Below are positions 6,819-15,211 of a stretch of 16,666 bases of DNA, in pieces (position 1 is the first letter of the stretch; each line of letters starts with the position of its first letter). Under the pieces are notes generated by a model. It searched no databases, was not told the origin of the DNA, and saw nothing but the letters and a program-made list of their open reading frames with translations. Both the position numbers and the translations under genes were made by a program. This DNA comes from Bacteroidales bacterium. Its GTDB lineage: Bacteria; Bacteroidota; Bacteroidia; Bacteroidales; F082. The stretch spans positions 1 through 16,666 of the forward strand of contig JADYZK010000081.1 in the NCBI GenBank assembly GCA_020853175.1. The letters are read 5' to 3'.

Positions 6819-7274
6819 ATGAATACACTGAGTTACAAAACTGTTAGCGTTAACAAGGAGAACGCTAACAAACAATGGATGGTTATTGATGCTGAAGGCC
6901 TGGTCTTAGGACGATTGGCTTCGACCATCGCGCAAGTTTTGCGAGGCAAGCACAAACCCTCCTTCACTCCCCACAGCGATTGTGGCGATAACGTGATTGT
7001 GATCAATGCTGAAAAGATCACCCTCACCGGAAACAAAATGGAGACGAAGTATTACGTTCGTCACACGGGTTTTCCCGGTGGACAACGCATCCGTCCGATT
7101 AAAGAACAACTGAAACGCAAGCCTATTGCCGTTGTTGAACATGCCGTAAAAGGGATGCTTCCAAAAACAAAATTGGGTGCCGAGTTGTTTCGCAATCTTT
7201 ACGTTTATGCCGGCCCTGACCACAAACATGAGGCGCAGCAACCCAAGGAATTAACATTAAATACAATTAAATAA
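6819..7274 (+). CDS. rplM: 50S ribosomal protein L13
   Basis: L13 is an early-assembly protein of the large ribosomal subunit. The 151-aa length is normal for Bacteroidota. Recognisable segments are WMVIDAEGLVLGRLAS (20-35), the RGKHKPSFTPHSDCGD region (42-57) and the signature stretch GMLPKTKLG near residue 115, followed by LYVYAGPDHKHEAQQP. It is the first gene of the operon, with the ATG about 50 nt after the predicted transcript start and no Shine-Dalgarno. The rpsI start follows its stop after 5 nt. Confidence 0.98.
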   Translation: MNTLSYKTVSVNKENANKQWMVIDAEGLVLGRLASTIAQVLRGKHKPSFTPHSDCGDNVIVINAEKITLTGNKMETKYYVRHTGFPGGQRIRPIKEQLKRKPIAVVEHAVKGMLPKTKLGAELFRNLYVYAGPDHKHEAQQPKELTLNTIK

Positions 7275-7279
7275 ACATC

Positions 7280-7669
7280 ATGGAAGTAATCAACACTTTA
7301 GGCAGGAGGAAGACTGCTGTTGCGCGCATCTATCTTAAAAGTGGAAGCGGCAGCATTGTTGTTAATAAGCGGGATTTCAGGGAATATTTCCCAACAGGCA
7401 TCCTTCAGTTTGTTGTTGAGCAGCCTTTGGCACTCACAGGAAACTTAGGTGTTTACGACATTAAAGTAAATCTTGCCGGTGGCGGAATCAATGGTCAGGC
7501 CGAAGCGCTGAGCCTTGCTATCAGCCGTGCCCTCTGCGAAATTAACAACGAAGAGTATCGCCCTGTTCTTAAAGCCAAAGGCCTTATGCGTCGCGACCCC
7601 AGAATGGTTGAACGTAAGAAACCAGGTCAACCCAAAGCCCGTAAGAAATTCCAATTCAGCAAACGTTAG
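7280..7669 (+). CDS. rpsI: 30S ribosomal protein S9
   Basis: S9 belongs to the head of the small subunit; its C-terminal tail reaches the P-site tRNA. The 129-aa length is normal. The start LGRRKTAVARIYL and the conserved GGGINGQAEALSLAISRAL segment are present, and the basic tail ends KFQFSKR, with the invariant final SKR intact. It lies 5 nt after rplM, the usual L13-S9 pair, and is followed by a 105-nt gap holding a hairpin before rpsB. Confidence 0.98.
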   Translation: MEVINTLGRRKTAVARIYLKSGSGSIVVNKRDFREYFPTGILQFVVEQPLALTGNLGVYDIKVNLAGGGINGQAEALSLAISRALCEINNEEYRPVLKAKGLMRRDPRMVERKKPGQPKARKKFQFSKR

Positions 7670-7702
7670 TCTTACCGGCAAACGATTTTGTTTAGTATCC
7701 AA

Positions 7703-7736
7703 ATTGTTGAGATGTCATTATGATCTACTCAATAGT
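7703..7736 (+). promoter_or_regulatory. Hairpin in the rpsI-rpsB spacer, candidate rpsB leader element
   Basis: Bases 7703-7711 pair with 7728-7736 (9 bp, two of them G-U). Inside, 7714-7717 can pair with 7721-7724 across a 3-nt loop. There is no U-run directly after it, so it is unlikely to be a terminator. It ends 38 nt before the rpsB ATG. S2 controls its own mRNA in E. coli through a leader; a similar role here is inference. Confidence 0.4.
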
Positions 7737-7774
7737 TGTATTCGTGAAAGTAAACATTTTTTAACCCATTTTTT

Positions 7775-8638
7775 ATGTCAAGAGTATCCTTTGAAGATTT
7801 ATTAGACGCAGGTGTTCATTTTGGCCACCTCAGAAGAAAATGGAATCCAAATATGGCCCCATATATTTTTATGGAACGCAATGGAATCCACATCATTGAC
7901 TTATACAAAACACAGGCTAAAATTGAAGAAGCGGCTAACGCTCTTCGTCAGATGGCTCGCTCAGGAAAGAAAATTCTTTTCGTTGCCACAAAAAAACAAG
8001 CCAAAAGCATCGTGGTCGAGGAAGTAAGTAAAATAGGCATGCCTTATGTTACTGAACGCTGGCCCGGTGGAATGCTCACCAACTTTGCTACCATCCGCAA
8101 AGCCGTGCGCAAAATGACGAATATTGATAAGCTCATGGTGAGCGATTCATACATGAACCTCTCCAAAAGAGAGCGTCTTCAAATTCAGCGCGAACGCGAA
8201 AAACTTGAAAAGAACCTTGGAAGTATTTCCGATTTGAACCGCCTTCCTTCGGCTTTGTTTGTAATTGACGTTGTGAAAGAACACATCGCCATTGCCGAAG
8301 CCCGCAAACTCAACATTCCCACTTTTGCTATCGTGGATACCAATGCCAATCCCAACATCATTGACTTCCCTATCCCGGGAAATGACGATGCCAGCAAATC
8401 TATCTCTCTCATCCTGCGCACAATGGCCGAGGCTATTGAAGAAGGGTTGAACGAAAGAAAAATGGCCAAAGACAAAGGACAAGAAGACAGCGACACAGAG
8501 GGTGACGATTTTGGCGACGATAACGAAAAGAATTTCGATGCCGACGATGAGGACAACAAAGGCAATGCCGGTCGCAACAAACCCGCCGGTGATGATGCCA
8601 AAGGAAAAAGACCACGTCGTCCTGCCGCCAGAAAATAA
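7775..8638 (+). CDS. rpsB: 30S ribosomal protein S2 with charged C-terminal extension
   Basis: S2 joins the small subunit late and bridges head and body near S1. The conserved core covers about residues 1-228, with LLDAGVHFGH (9-18), KWNPNMAPYIF (22-32), GGMLTNFATI (98-107) and DTNANPN (188-194). The 287-aa length exceeds the 241 aa of E. coli S2. Residues 230-287 are an added low-complexity tail, first strongly acidic (Asp/Glu/Asn rich, about 237-263), then basic (KGKRPRRPAARK). I chose the ATG at 7775 because it begins the conserved SFEDLLDAG start. It lies 105 nt after rpsI and 29 nt before tsf. No good promoter box is visible in the upstream gap, so read-through from rplM is likely. Confidence 0.97.
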   Translation: MSRVSFEDLLDAGVHFGHLRRKWNPNMAPYIFMERNGIHIIDLYKTQAKIEEAANALRQMARSGKKILFVATKKQAKSIVVEEVSKIGMPYVTERWPGGMLTNFATIRKAVRKMTNIDKLMVSDSYMNLSKRERLQIQREREKLEKNLGSISDLNRLPSALFVIDVVKEHIAIAEARKLNIPTFAIVDTNANPNIIDFPIPGNDDASKSISLILRTMAEAIEEGLNERKMAKDKGQEDSDTEGDDFGDDNEKNFDADDEDNKGNAGRNKPAGDDAKGKRPRRPAARK

Positions 8639-8667
8639 TTATCTCAAATTAAAAGATTTATAAGCAA

Positions 8668-9498
8668 ATGAATATTACTGCTGCTCAGGTAAACGACCTC
8701 AGAAAACTCACAGGTGCAGGTATGATGGATTGCAAAAAAGCACTCGTCGAAAGCAATGGAGATATGGAACAAGCCGTTGATTACCTTAGAAAAAAAGGAC
8801 AAAAAGTAGCTGCCAAACGTGCCGATCGCGACGCTACTGAAGGTGTTATTATTGCCAAAGTGAGTGACGATCAAAAATATGCTGCCTTGGTAATGGTGAA
8901 TTGCGAAACTGACTTCGTTGCAAAAAATGAAGATTTCGTGAAATATGCCCATTCCATTCTTGATCTCGCTATCGCCAATAGGGTTCAAAGCATTGACGAA
9001 CTCAAGTCTTTAAACCTTAATGGACGTCAGGTTCAAGAAACCATCATTGAAAAAACAGGCGTTATTGGTGAAAAGATTGATTTAGGTGCTTTTTATAAAA
9101 TTGAAGCTCCTATTACAGCCGCATACATCCATAGCGGAAACCGTTTGTCAACCATTATTGGGATGAACGTTGCAACAGCTCCAAACGTACAACAGATTGG
9201 ACATGAGTTGGCTATGCAAGTAGCTGCCATGGATCCGGTTGCAATTGACGAAGGAGATGTGTCGCAAGAAGCCATCCAACGTGAAATCGAAATCGGTATG
9301 GAACAAGCGCGCAACGAAGGAAAAGCAGAAGAAATGCTTGAAAAAATTGCACGTGGAAAACTGAATAAGTTCTATCGCGAAAGCACTTTGTTGAATCAGG
9401 ATTTTATTCGTGAAAACAAAAAGACTGTTCGTCAGTACTTATCAGAAAGCGACAAAACGCTTACTGTTACTGAATTTAAGCGCGTAGCACTTGGATAG
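8668..9498 (+). CDS. tsf: Translation elongation factor Ts
   Basis: EF-Ts is the nucleotide exchange factor that releases GDP from EF-Tu. The 276-aa protein has the N-terminal UBA-like domain with LRKLTGAGMMDCKKAL (11-26) and the TDFVAKN motif (81-87), whose Asp and Phe insert next to the EF-Tu nucleotide site. The two-part core and the C-terminal module ending in TVTEFKRVALG follow. It is the last gene of the operon, in the standard rpsB-tsf order, and is followed 15-50 nt later by a strong terminator. Confidence 0.98.
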   Translation: MNITAAQVNDLRKLTGAGMMDCKKALVESNGDMEQAVDYLRKKGQKVAAKRADRDATEGVIIAKVSDDQKYAALVMVNCETDFVAKNEDFVKYAHSILDLAIANRVQSIDELKSLNLNGRQVQETIIEKTGVIGEKIDLGAFYKIEAPITAAYIHSGNRLSTIIGMNVATAPNVQQIGHELAMQVAAMDPVAIDEGDVSQEAIQREIEIGMEQARNEGKAEEMLEKIARGKLNKFYRESTLLNQDFIRENKKTVRQYLSESDKTLTVTEFKRVALG

Positions 9499-9512
9499 TA
9501 ATCTGATATTAG

Positions 9513-9548
9513 AAATAAAAAAAGGGGCTAAAAGCCCCTTTTTTATTT
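9513..9548. terminator. Bidirectional intrinsic terminator between tsf and yqeY
   Basis: GGGGC (9524-9528) and GCCCC (9534-9538) form a perfect stem with loop TAAAA. They are flanked by seven A upstream and six T downstream, and the outer AAAT and ATTT can extend the stem. The plus strand gives a G/C stem and a U-tract for tsf; the A-run does the same on the minus strand for the yqeY end of the division cluster, so it probably serves both convergent operons. Confidence 0.9.
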
Positions 9549-9586
9549 CCCCCCTATGAGAAGGAGTCATATCTGACCCCAAAAAA

Positions 9587-10042
9587 TTAACTGTTTAAAA
9601 GTGCTTTCACGATGGTGGCCACCATTTGGTTGTCGGCTTTACCGGAAATTTTGGCTGAGGCTACGCCCATAACTTTTCCCATATCGCGTATTCCGCTGGC
9701 GTTGGTTGCCTGAATGGCTTCCATCACAATGCTTTTCACTTCTTCTTCCGACATTTGTGAAGGCAGATATTTTTCAATGATAGCAGCTTGATAGAGTTCT
9801 TCCTCAGCAAGGTCATCGCGTTTTTGTTCTGTGTAGATGGTCGCCGCTTCTTTCCTTTGCTTCACTAACTTTTGCAAAAGTTTGAGTTCAACAGTTTCAG
9901 GAATGATGCCGCTGTTGACATCTTTACCCGTTTTTTCGAGTAAAAGTGCTGCTTTGATGGCTCGCAATGCGTTAAGTTTACGCATATCTTTGGCCAGCAT
10001 CGCCTGCTTGATGTCGTTGTTGATGATAAGTTCTAATTCCAT
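9587..10042 (-). CDS. yqeY: GatB/YqeY domain-containing protein
   Basis: A 151-aa protein covering the whole GatB/YqeY family. The same domain forms the tRNA-binding tail of the GatB amidotransferase subunit, and the free-standing protein has no firmly established role. Visible features are a helical N-terminal half (LNALRAIKAALL, LLQKLVKQRKEAATIY), the EEELYQAAIIEKYLPSQMSEEEV segment in two parts, and the C-terminal small domain with DMGKVMGV and GKADNQMV. It follows ftsZ by only 10 nt, so the two are probably co-transcribed; from memory this ftsZ-yqeY pairing is common in Bacteroidota. The bidirectional terminator lies just after it. Confidence 0.92.
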   Translation of the reverse strand: MELELIINNDIKQAMLAKDMRKLNALRAIKAALLLEKTGKDVNSGIIPETVELKLLQKLVKQRKEAATIYTEQKRDDLAEEELYQAAIIEKYLPSQMSEEEVKSIVMEAIQATNASGIRDMGKVMGVASAKISGKADNQMVATIVKALLNS

Positions 10043-10052
10043 GGTTTTAAAC

Positions 10053-11675
10053 TTAATCTACATTGTCGTGAAGAAAAGGATTGTCCAAGCGCAGTCCGGG
10101 TCGGCCCGTAGTGCTGTCAATACTGTATCTTGACGTTTCTTTGGTGTCAATGGCTTGCTTTACATCGGTGCCTTTGCGCATATAGGCCGGAATTTTCTCA
10201 AGCTCTTCTAAACCCTGGTCTGTTTTGATTTTCATACTCATGGCTTTCAAGCGATTTTGACGCTCCATGCTTCTTCTTTCATTTTCTAAACGATCAATGC
10301 TGTCTTCGTCATGAATAATTCGCTCGATATTTTCTCTTATCCTTTCGGTTCTGGCTTCAATTTTGGGTTCAACAACTTCAAAAATGATATCGTCAGCATC
10401 TTTTATCATTGATGAAGTGAGGGGTGCTTCTTCCATCTCTATTTCTTCAGCTAAGGCTTCAAACTCAATTATTTCCTGAGCAGGCTCTTCAAAAAGTTGA
10501 TGGATTTTTTGTTGAGCTGGCAGGGATTCCTTTGGCGTTGACGAAAATTTCTTGTCTTCATTTTCTTTTTCAGTGTCCTCTTCATTTCCAATGGTGAACA
10601 CTTTTACTGCTGTAGGTTTGTTGTTACCGACATTTGAAGAAGCTGTTTCGCTGTTGTCGTCGTATAGTTGTCTTACTTTTACGTCAGCCGGATTGGCGGT
10701 CATGGAAATTGTTTCTTCATTCTCGAAACCGGTTGCGATAATGGTTAACGCGATATTGTTCTCCAACGTATTGTCCACTCCATTACCCCAAATGACCTCG
10801 GCAGAATTTCCGCAGATGTGCTGGATATAATCGGTGATTTCGTGCACCTCGTCCAGGGAGATTTCTTCTTCGCCTGAGGTAATGTACAACAGGATATTTT
10901 TGGCACCCGAAATGTTAGAATCGTTCAATAGCGGCGAACGCATGGCTTCTTCAATGGCTTTCAATGCTCTGTTATCGCCCGAGGCGATGGCTGATCCCAT
11001 GATGGCTTTTCCGCTGTTTTTCATCACGGTTTTTACATCTTCAAAGTCAACGTTGATATAACCGGTAACGGTGATGATTTCGGCAATACCTTTTGAAGCA
11101 ATAGTTAGCACATCATCGGCCTTTTTGAATGCTTCGGTTAAACGCATATTGCCGTATTCTTCTCGTAGCTTGTCGTTACTGATAATAAGCAGTGTGTCAA
11201 CGTGTCTTCTGAGCTCTTCGATACCTTCGATGGCTTGCTGACGGCGTTTTTTGCCTTCAAAACTAAAAGGCAGGGTAACGATTCCTACGGTTAAAATATC
11301 AAGTTCTCGGGCAATTTTGGCCACAACCGGAGCCGCTCCAGTTCCGGTTCCACCGCCCATTCCAGCCGTAATAAAAAGCATCTTTGTGTGCGGTTCGAGC
11401 AATTCTTTAAGCTCATCGGTGGTTTCAATGGCTGCATCGCGTCCCACTGATGGAACGTTGCCTGCTCCCAATTGGCGTTTGCCCAAATGAACTTTGTTGG
11501 GAACCGGACTGGTGTCGAGTGCTTGCGAATCGGTGTTGCACAACACAAAATCAACCCCTTTAATTCCTTGATGGTACATGTGTGTAACAGCATTGCTGCC
11601 GCCGCCTCCTACACCAATAACTTTGATGATGTTTGACTGGTCTTTTGGGTGTTCAAACTTTAGCATTTCGGTCAT
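10053..11675 (-). CDS. ftsZ: Cell division protein FtsZ with long charged linker
   Basis: FtsZ is the tubulin-like GTPase that polymerises into the division ring. The 540-aa length is much above the 383 aa of E. coli. The GTPase core has GVGGGGSNAV (21-30), tubulin signature GGGTGTG (107-113) and the T7 loop NVDFED (208-213) with catalytic D210 and D213. The C-terminal core domain ends near residue 335. A long linker follows (about 335-490): acidic to about 440, then charged and helical. The conserved C-terminal peptide IPAYMR (495-500), the likely FtsA-binding site, is followed by 40 more residues ending LHDNVD, which I recall as typical of Bacteroidota FtsZ. The ATG at 11675 is used; an ATG three codons later is an alternative. 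It lies 88 nt after ftsA, the first non-overlapping junction of the cluster. Confidence 0.97.
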   Translation of the reverse strand: MTEMLKFEHPKDQSNIIKVIGVGGGGSNAVTHMYHQGIKGVDFVLCNTDSQALDTSPVPNKVHLGKRQLGAGNVPSVGRDAAIETTDELKELLEPHTKMLFITAGMGGGTGTGAAPVVAKIARELDILTVGIVTLPFSFEGKKRRQQAIEGIEELRRHVDTLLIISNDKLREEYGNMRLTEAFKKADDVLTIASKGIAEIITVTGYINVDFEDVKTVMKNSGKAIMGSAIASGDNRALKAIEEAMRSPLLNDSNISGAKNILLYITSGEEEISLDEVHEITDYIQHICGNSAEVIWGNGVDNTLENNIALTIIATGFENEETISMTANPADVKVRQLYDDNSETASSNVGNNKPTAVKVFTIGNEEDTEKENEDKKFSSTPKESLPAQQKIHQLFEEPAQEIIEFEALAEEIEMEEAPLTSSMIKDADDIIFEVVEPKIEARTERIRENIERIIHDEDSIDRLENERRSMERQNRLKAMSMKIKTDQGLEELEKIPAYMRKGTDVKQAIDTKETSRYSIDSTTGRPGLRLDNPFLHDNVD

Positions 11676-11753
11676 AATAATATTTTTTAAAATTAATTTC
11701 TTATTGTTGAATGGTGGACTTCTTTTTGTTTTTTTGTTAACAATCTATGGTTG

Positions 11754-11767
11754 ATAACCTCGGTTAT
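11754..11767. repeat. Inverted repeat at the ftsA stop codon
   Basis: ATAACC and GGTTAT form a perfect 6-bp inverted repeat with a 2-nt spacer that includes the ftsA stop codon. No T-run follows on the minus strand, so it is not an intrinsic terminator. It might slow RNA decay or bind a regulator, but chance is also possible. Confidence 0.3.
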
Positions 11768-13077
11768 TCGATCAAATCGCGTTCAAAAAGCTTAATAATT
11801 TTGTCGAGGTAGCTTTGGCGCTTCTTTTCTTTGGTATCTTCAAGTATTTCGCGGATAGGTTTTTTAGTGGCTTTCCCCTCCTCGGTAATGATTTCTTTCA
11901 TGCGATCCATCTCCATTTCAAAATCAAAACGCTTGATGCCTTCAATCACCAATCCAATTCCGGTGGCATACATAGGACTGGCAAGTTCTTCGGAGGTTCC
12001 CTTTGCTAAATGCTCGTTGGGGTAGCCGATACGCACTTCCATTCCGGTGAGGAAAGCCGTCAACTGGTCAATATGTTTCATTAAAGCGCCTCCACCGGTG
12101 AGGACGATGCCGGCAATGAGTTTTCGCTCTAAGCCCGAATTTTTTATTTCGTAATAGACATGTTCGATGATTTCTTCCATCCTGGCTTGGATAATGGAAG
12201 CCAGATTGCGAAAAGAAATTTCTTTTGCAGGCCTGCCTCTGATACCCGGAATCGAAACGACTTCATCGTCTCTGTTGAGGCTCGCCACGGCGGAACCAAA
12301 TTTCACTTTTACCTCTTCGGCATGTTTTTTAATGATGGTGCATCCCTCCCGAATGTCTTCGGTGATGATGTCGCCGCCAAAGGGAATAACTGCTGTGTGG
12401 CGGATGATTTTGTCGTAAAATATGGCAATATCCGTGGTTCCACCGCCAATGTCAACAAGCACAACGCCGGCCTCTTTCTCCTCTTCGCTTAACACTGATT
12501 CCGCCGAAGCGATGGGTTCAAGAATTAAGTCAACCATTTCTAAGCCTGCTCGTTTCACGCATTTCAAAATGTTTTTTGCTGCGGCTGTTTGACCGATAAT
12601 GACATGAAAATTGGCTTCAATCTTACTTCCCAACATGCCAACAGGTTGTTTTACGCCCTGTTCGCCGTCAATCATATAATCTTGCGGTATAACATCAATA
12701 ATTTCTTCACCGGCGGTCATGCTGAGCTTGTACATATCGTTGCTGAGCTTGTCTAATTCTAAACGATTGATTTCTGTATCGCTCGATTCTCGAATTAAGC
12801 TTCCCCGGTGCTGAAGGCTTTTAATGTGCTGGCCTGCAATGCCAATGTTAACGTGCTTGATGTCAACATCAGACCGCACACTGGCCTCTTCAACTGCTTT
12901 TTTGATGGAGTTGACAGTATCTTCGATATTGGATACCATACCACGTTTCACACCGATTGAATCGGAGCGACCATAGCCTAAGATGTCAATTTTTCCATTT
13001 TCATTTCGACGGCCAACGATACAGGCAATTTTTGTTGTTCCGATATCTAAACCCACAATAATTTCCGATGTTTTCAT
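11764..13077 (-). CDS. ftsA: Cell division protein FtsA
   Basis: FtsA is an actin-like ATPase that tethers FtsZ filaments to the membrane and recruits later divisome proteins. With the ATG at 13077 it has 437 aa. ATP-site motifs are the phosphate-1 loop VGLDIGTTKIACIVG (8-22), phosphate-2 VDIGGGTTDIA (208-218) and adenosine motif GIVLTGGGALMKHI (323-336). The SHS2-like 1C domain lies between about 80 and 165. The final residues (about 418-437, with YLDKIIKLFERDL) look like the amphipathic membrane-targeting helix. The start is fixed by a 4-nt ATGA overlap with the ftsQ stop; an upstream in-frame ATG at 13098 would only add seven residues not typical of the family. It precedes ftsZ as usual, separated by 88 nt of A/T-rich sequence. 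Confidence 0.97.
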   Translation of the reverse strand: MKTSEIIVGLDIGTTKIACIVGRRNENGKIDILGYGRSDSIGVKRGMVSNIEDTVNSIKKAVEEASVRSDVDIKHVNIGIAGQHIKSLQHRGSLIRESSDTEINRLELDKLSNDMYKLSMTAGEEIIDVIPQDYMIDGEQGVKQPVGMLGSKIEANFHVIIGQTAAAKNILKCVKRAGLEMVDLILEPIASAESVLSEEEKEAGVVLVDIGGGTTDIAIFYDKIIRHTAVIPFGGDIITEDIREGCTIIKKHAEEVKVKFGSAVASLNRDDEVVSIPGIRGRPAKEISFRNLASIIQARMEEIIEHVYYEIKNSGLERKLIAGIVLTGGGALMKHIDQLTAFLTGMEVRIGYPNEHLAKGTSEELASPMYATGIGLVIEGIKRFDFEMEMDRMKEIITEEGKATKKPIREILEDTKEKKRQSYLDKIIKLFERDLIE

Positions 13078-13868
13078 AGGGTATCTCTTTTTGTACAAAC
13101 GATTTGGTTTCTAAATTTTGCGTTGATGCTACTGTATTCCAACAAGCGAGGATCGTTGGCCCGCGATTGAAAAAAGGCAGATATGTTAAATATTTTTTGA
13201 TTGATATCATTCGTGTCGCCTACCAGAATGGGTGCATTACCCACCTTGGGTGTAAGTTCAATTTCGTTTTTTTCGTTCACATATATTTGATCTATAAGTA
13301 CTTGCATAAATGGATCGGAGGTGATGGCTGATGCTGCCTTGGCGATGGAAAAAACCGGATGCTTTTTGTTGATTAGCTGATCCAATTTGAAGGCTGCTTC
13401 GGGCGGTATAGGCAGGGGGTCTATTTGACCGTTGGCGATGAGCACGCGGCTGATATGCTCGTTTTGTGTCGGGAAAATGAACTTGTCTTTATCAATATAA
13501 TAGGAGACATTGTCGTTGGTAAAAAGCCGAACAAAGGGTTCACGCTCAATGAGTTTTACTCTAAGTCTGCGTTCTAAAGTGGTCGTAGCCTCGGCATGTG
13601 CAACAAAAGGATTTCTTTCAAGTTGTTTTTGTAACGAAAGCACATGGATGTTGCTCAAAGGTTTGGTTCTATTGGCTCCCACGAGCTCAGTAATACTCAG
13701 ATGTATCTCGTTGTAGTGTAAAAAACCGCCTTCTTCGTTGGCTTGTATCTCAAGGTCGAGGCCGGTTACAGCCTGTTTGTAATGGGTTATTCTGGCAAAA
13801 CCCAGAAGGGCTACCAAACCTAGTGCCGACAAAACCCATGTTGATATTTCCAAAATCTTTTTTACCAT
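13074..13868 (-). CDS. ftsQ: Cell division protein FtsQ
   Basis: FtsQ is a bitopic membrane protein that links the cytoplasmic division ring with the periplasmic FtsB/FtsL and wall-synthesis proteins. The 264-aa protein has a short cytoplasmic start (MVKK), one membrane helix (about 7-26) and a periplasmic part. A POTRA-like segment includes NPFVAHAEATTTLERRL and the turn VKLIEREPFVRLF, followed by the FtsQ/DivIB beta domain. Sequence identity in this family is low, so position between murC and ftsA is strong support. The start ATG overlaps the murC end (ATGGTAA, 7 nt) and its stop overlaps the ftsA start by 4 nt. There is no ddl gene between murC and ftsQ, unlike in E. coli. Confidence 0.93.
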   Translation of the reverse strand: MVKKILEISTWVLSALGLVALLGFARITHYKQAVTGLDLEIQANEEGGFLHYNEIHLSITELVGANRTKPLSNIHVLSLQKQLERNPFVAHAEATTTLERRLRVKLIEREPFVRLFTNDNVSYYIDKDKFIFPTQNEHISRVLIANGQIDPLPIPPEAAFKLDQLINKKHPVFSIAKAASAITSDPFMQVLIDQIYVNEKNEIELTPKVGNAPILVGDTNDINQKIFNISAFFQSRANDPRLLEYSSINAKFRNQIVCTKRDTL

Positions 13869-15211
13869 GATGACATCATTTTTTGGATGGGTTCAACCAA
13901 TTGATCAATGTCGCCCGCACCCATAGTAAGCAGTACCCTGGGACGGTTCACTTGCACAAAACCAAGGGTTTCAGCCTTTGATAAAACGAATTTTGTGTTG
14001 TTGGTGCACAATTGAAGCAGTTCGTTAGCATTTACGCCGCTGATGGGTTTTTCGCGGGCCGGATAAATGTCGAGCAAAATCAAAGTGTCAAGATCGGACA
14101 GGCTCTGTGCAAATTCAGTCATAAAATCCCTGGTACGCGTAAATAAATGGGGTTGAAAAATGCCTACTATTTGCGATTGAGGATAAAGTTCTCTTGCCGT
14201 TTGAATGCAAGCCTTCAGCTCTTCGGGATGATGTGCATAATCGTCAATATACGTGTGATAAGATGTTTTTATACGGATATCAAATCTACGCCAAACACCG
14301 GAGTATGAAGTAATTGCCCGGGCAATGTCACTTACTGAAACACCCACTTGAAGGGCAACAGTGGCCGCCGCCAAAGCATTTTCAATATTGTGGCGACCAG
14401 GTATTTTCAATGTTATTTCTTGTGGTAGATGGCCCTCGGCTACCAGCTCGAACTGAAAAGTGCCATCAGTCACTTTGATGTTGTTGGCGGTTACGCTTGC
14501 GTTTCCCGACAGGTTGTAAGTGGATGTTGTTCGCGTTGTTGTGATTGGCAAAGCTGTTTTGTGAATGAGAATGCCCTTTTCTTTGATGCCGTCTGCAAAC
14601 TGATTGTATTGTTGCTGCATGAGGGCGTGACTTCCATAAACATCAAGATGGTCGGCATCCATTGAGGAGATGACAGCAATATCCGGATTTAAAAGCAGGA
14701 AACTTTTGTCAAACTCATCGGCCTCCACTACAATCCAGCTGCTTTGCTCAGAGAGAACGAGGTTGCTGTTGAAATTATTGGCAATGCCACCAATAAAAGC
14801 TGTAATTTGAAGACCGGCTTCATGCAAAATGTGGGCAACCATTGAGGTGATGGTTGTTTTTCCATGTGTTCCGGCAATGGCAATCGTAGGTATTTCTGAG
14901 GTGATCATACCCAAAACTTCGGCACGTTTCATCAGCTTAATTCCTTTTTCACGCAGATGCTTCAGTATTTCTAAGTCGGAGGGGATCGCTGGAGTAATTA
15001 CAGCCAAATCAATTTGTTGAGGAATTTGCAGAATGTCATCCGAATAATGCACAGGAATACCTTCCTTGGTCAGACTTTCGGTGAGCCGTGTGGGTGTTTT
15101 GTCGTAGCCCGAAACCTCGACGCCATGCTGTTTGAAATACCGTGCCAAGGCACTCATTCCTATGCCACCGATACCGAGGAAATATAGCGTATGTCCTTTG
15201 CCGTATCTCAT
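13862..15211 (-). CDS. murC: UDP-N-acetylmuramate--L-alanine ligase
   Basis: MurC adds L-alanine to UDP-N-acetylmuramate with ATP, the first step of the peptide stem of peptidoglycan, in the cytoplasm. The 449-aa length is normal. The N-terminal UDP-binding domain has FLGIGGIGMSALA (11-23). The central ATPase domain has the P-loop AGTHGKTT (113-120), EADEFDKSFL (163-172) and DADHLDVYG (185-193), with GRHNIENALAA further on. The C-terminal domain includes DDYAHHPEEL. EADEFDKSF is typical of MurC rather than MurD, E or F. Start ATG and the murG stop overlap by 4 nt (ATGA); the end overlaps ftsQ by 7 nt. Confidence 0.98.
   Translation of the reverse strand: MRYGKGHTLYFLGIGGIGMSALARYFKQHGVEVSGYDKTPTRLTESLTKEGIPVHYSDDILQIPQQIDLAVITPAIPSDLEILKHLREKGIKLMKRAEVLGMITSEIPTIAIAGTHGKTTITSMVAHILHEAGLQITAFIGGIANNFNSNLVLSEQSSWIVVEADEFDKSFLLLNPDIAVISSMDADHLDVYGSHALMQQQYNQFADGIKEKGILIHKTALPITTTRTTSTYNLSGNASVTANNIKVTDGTFQFELVAEGHLPQEITLKIPGRHNIENALAAATVALQVGVSVSDIARAITSYSGVWRRFDIRIKTSYHTYIDDYAHHPEELKACIQTARELYPQSQIVGIFQPHLFTRTRDFMTEFAQSLSDLDTLILLDIYPAREKPISGVNANELLQLCTNNTKFVLSKAETLGFVQVNRPRVLLTMGAGDIDQLVEPIQKMMSSW

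Noticed and set aside
7670..7774. A separate promoter for rpsB in the spacer.
   Set aside because: TTG at 7707-7709 has no TAnnTTTG box at proper distance; TAGTTGTA at 7733-7740 matches only in part.
13078..13098. Upstream ATG giving a 444-aa FtsA.
   Set aside because: The ATG at 13077 forms an ATGA overlap with the ftsQ stop and starts directly before the conserved actin-like phosphate loop; the extra residues are not typical.
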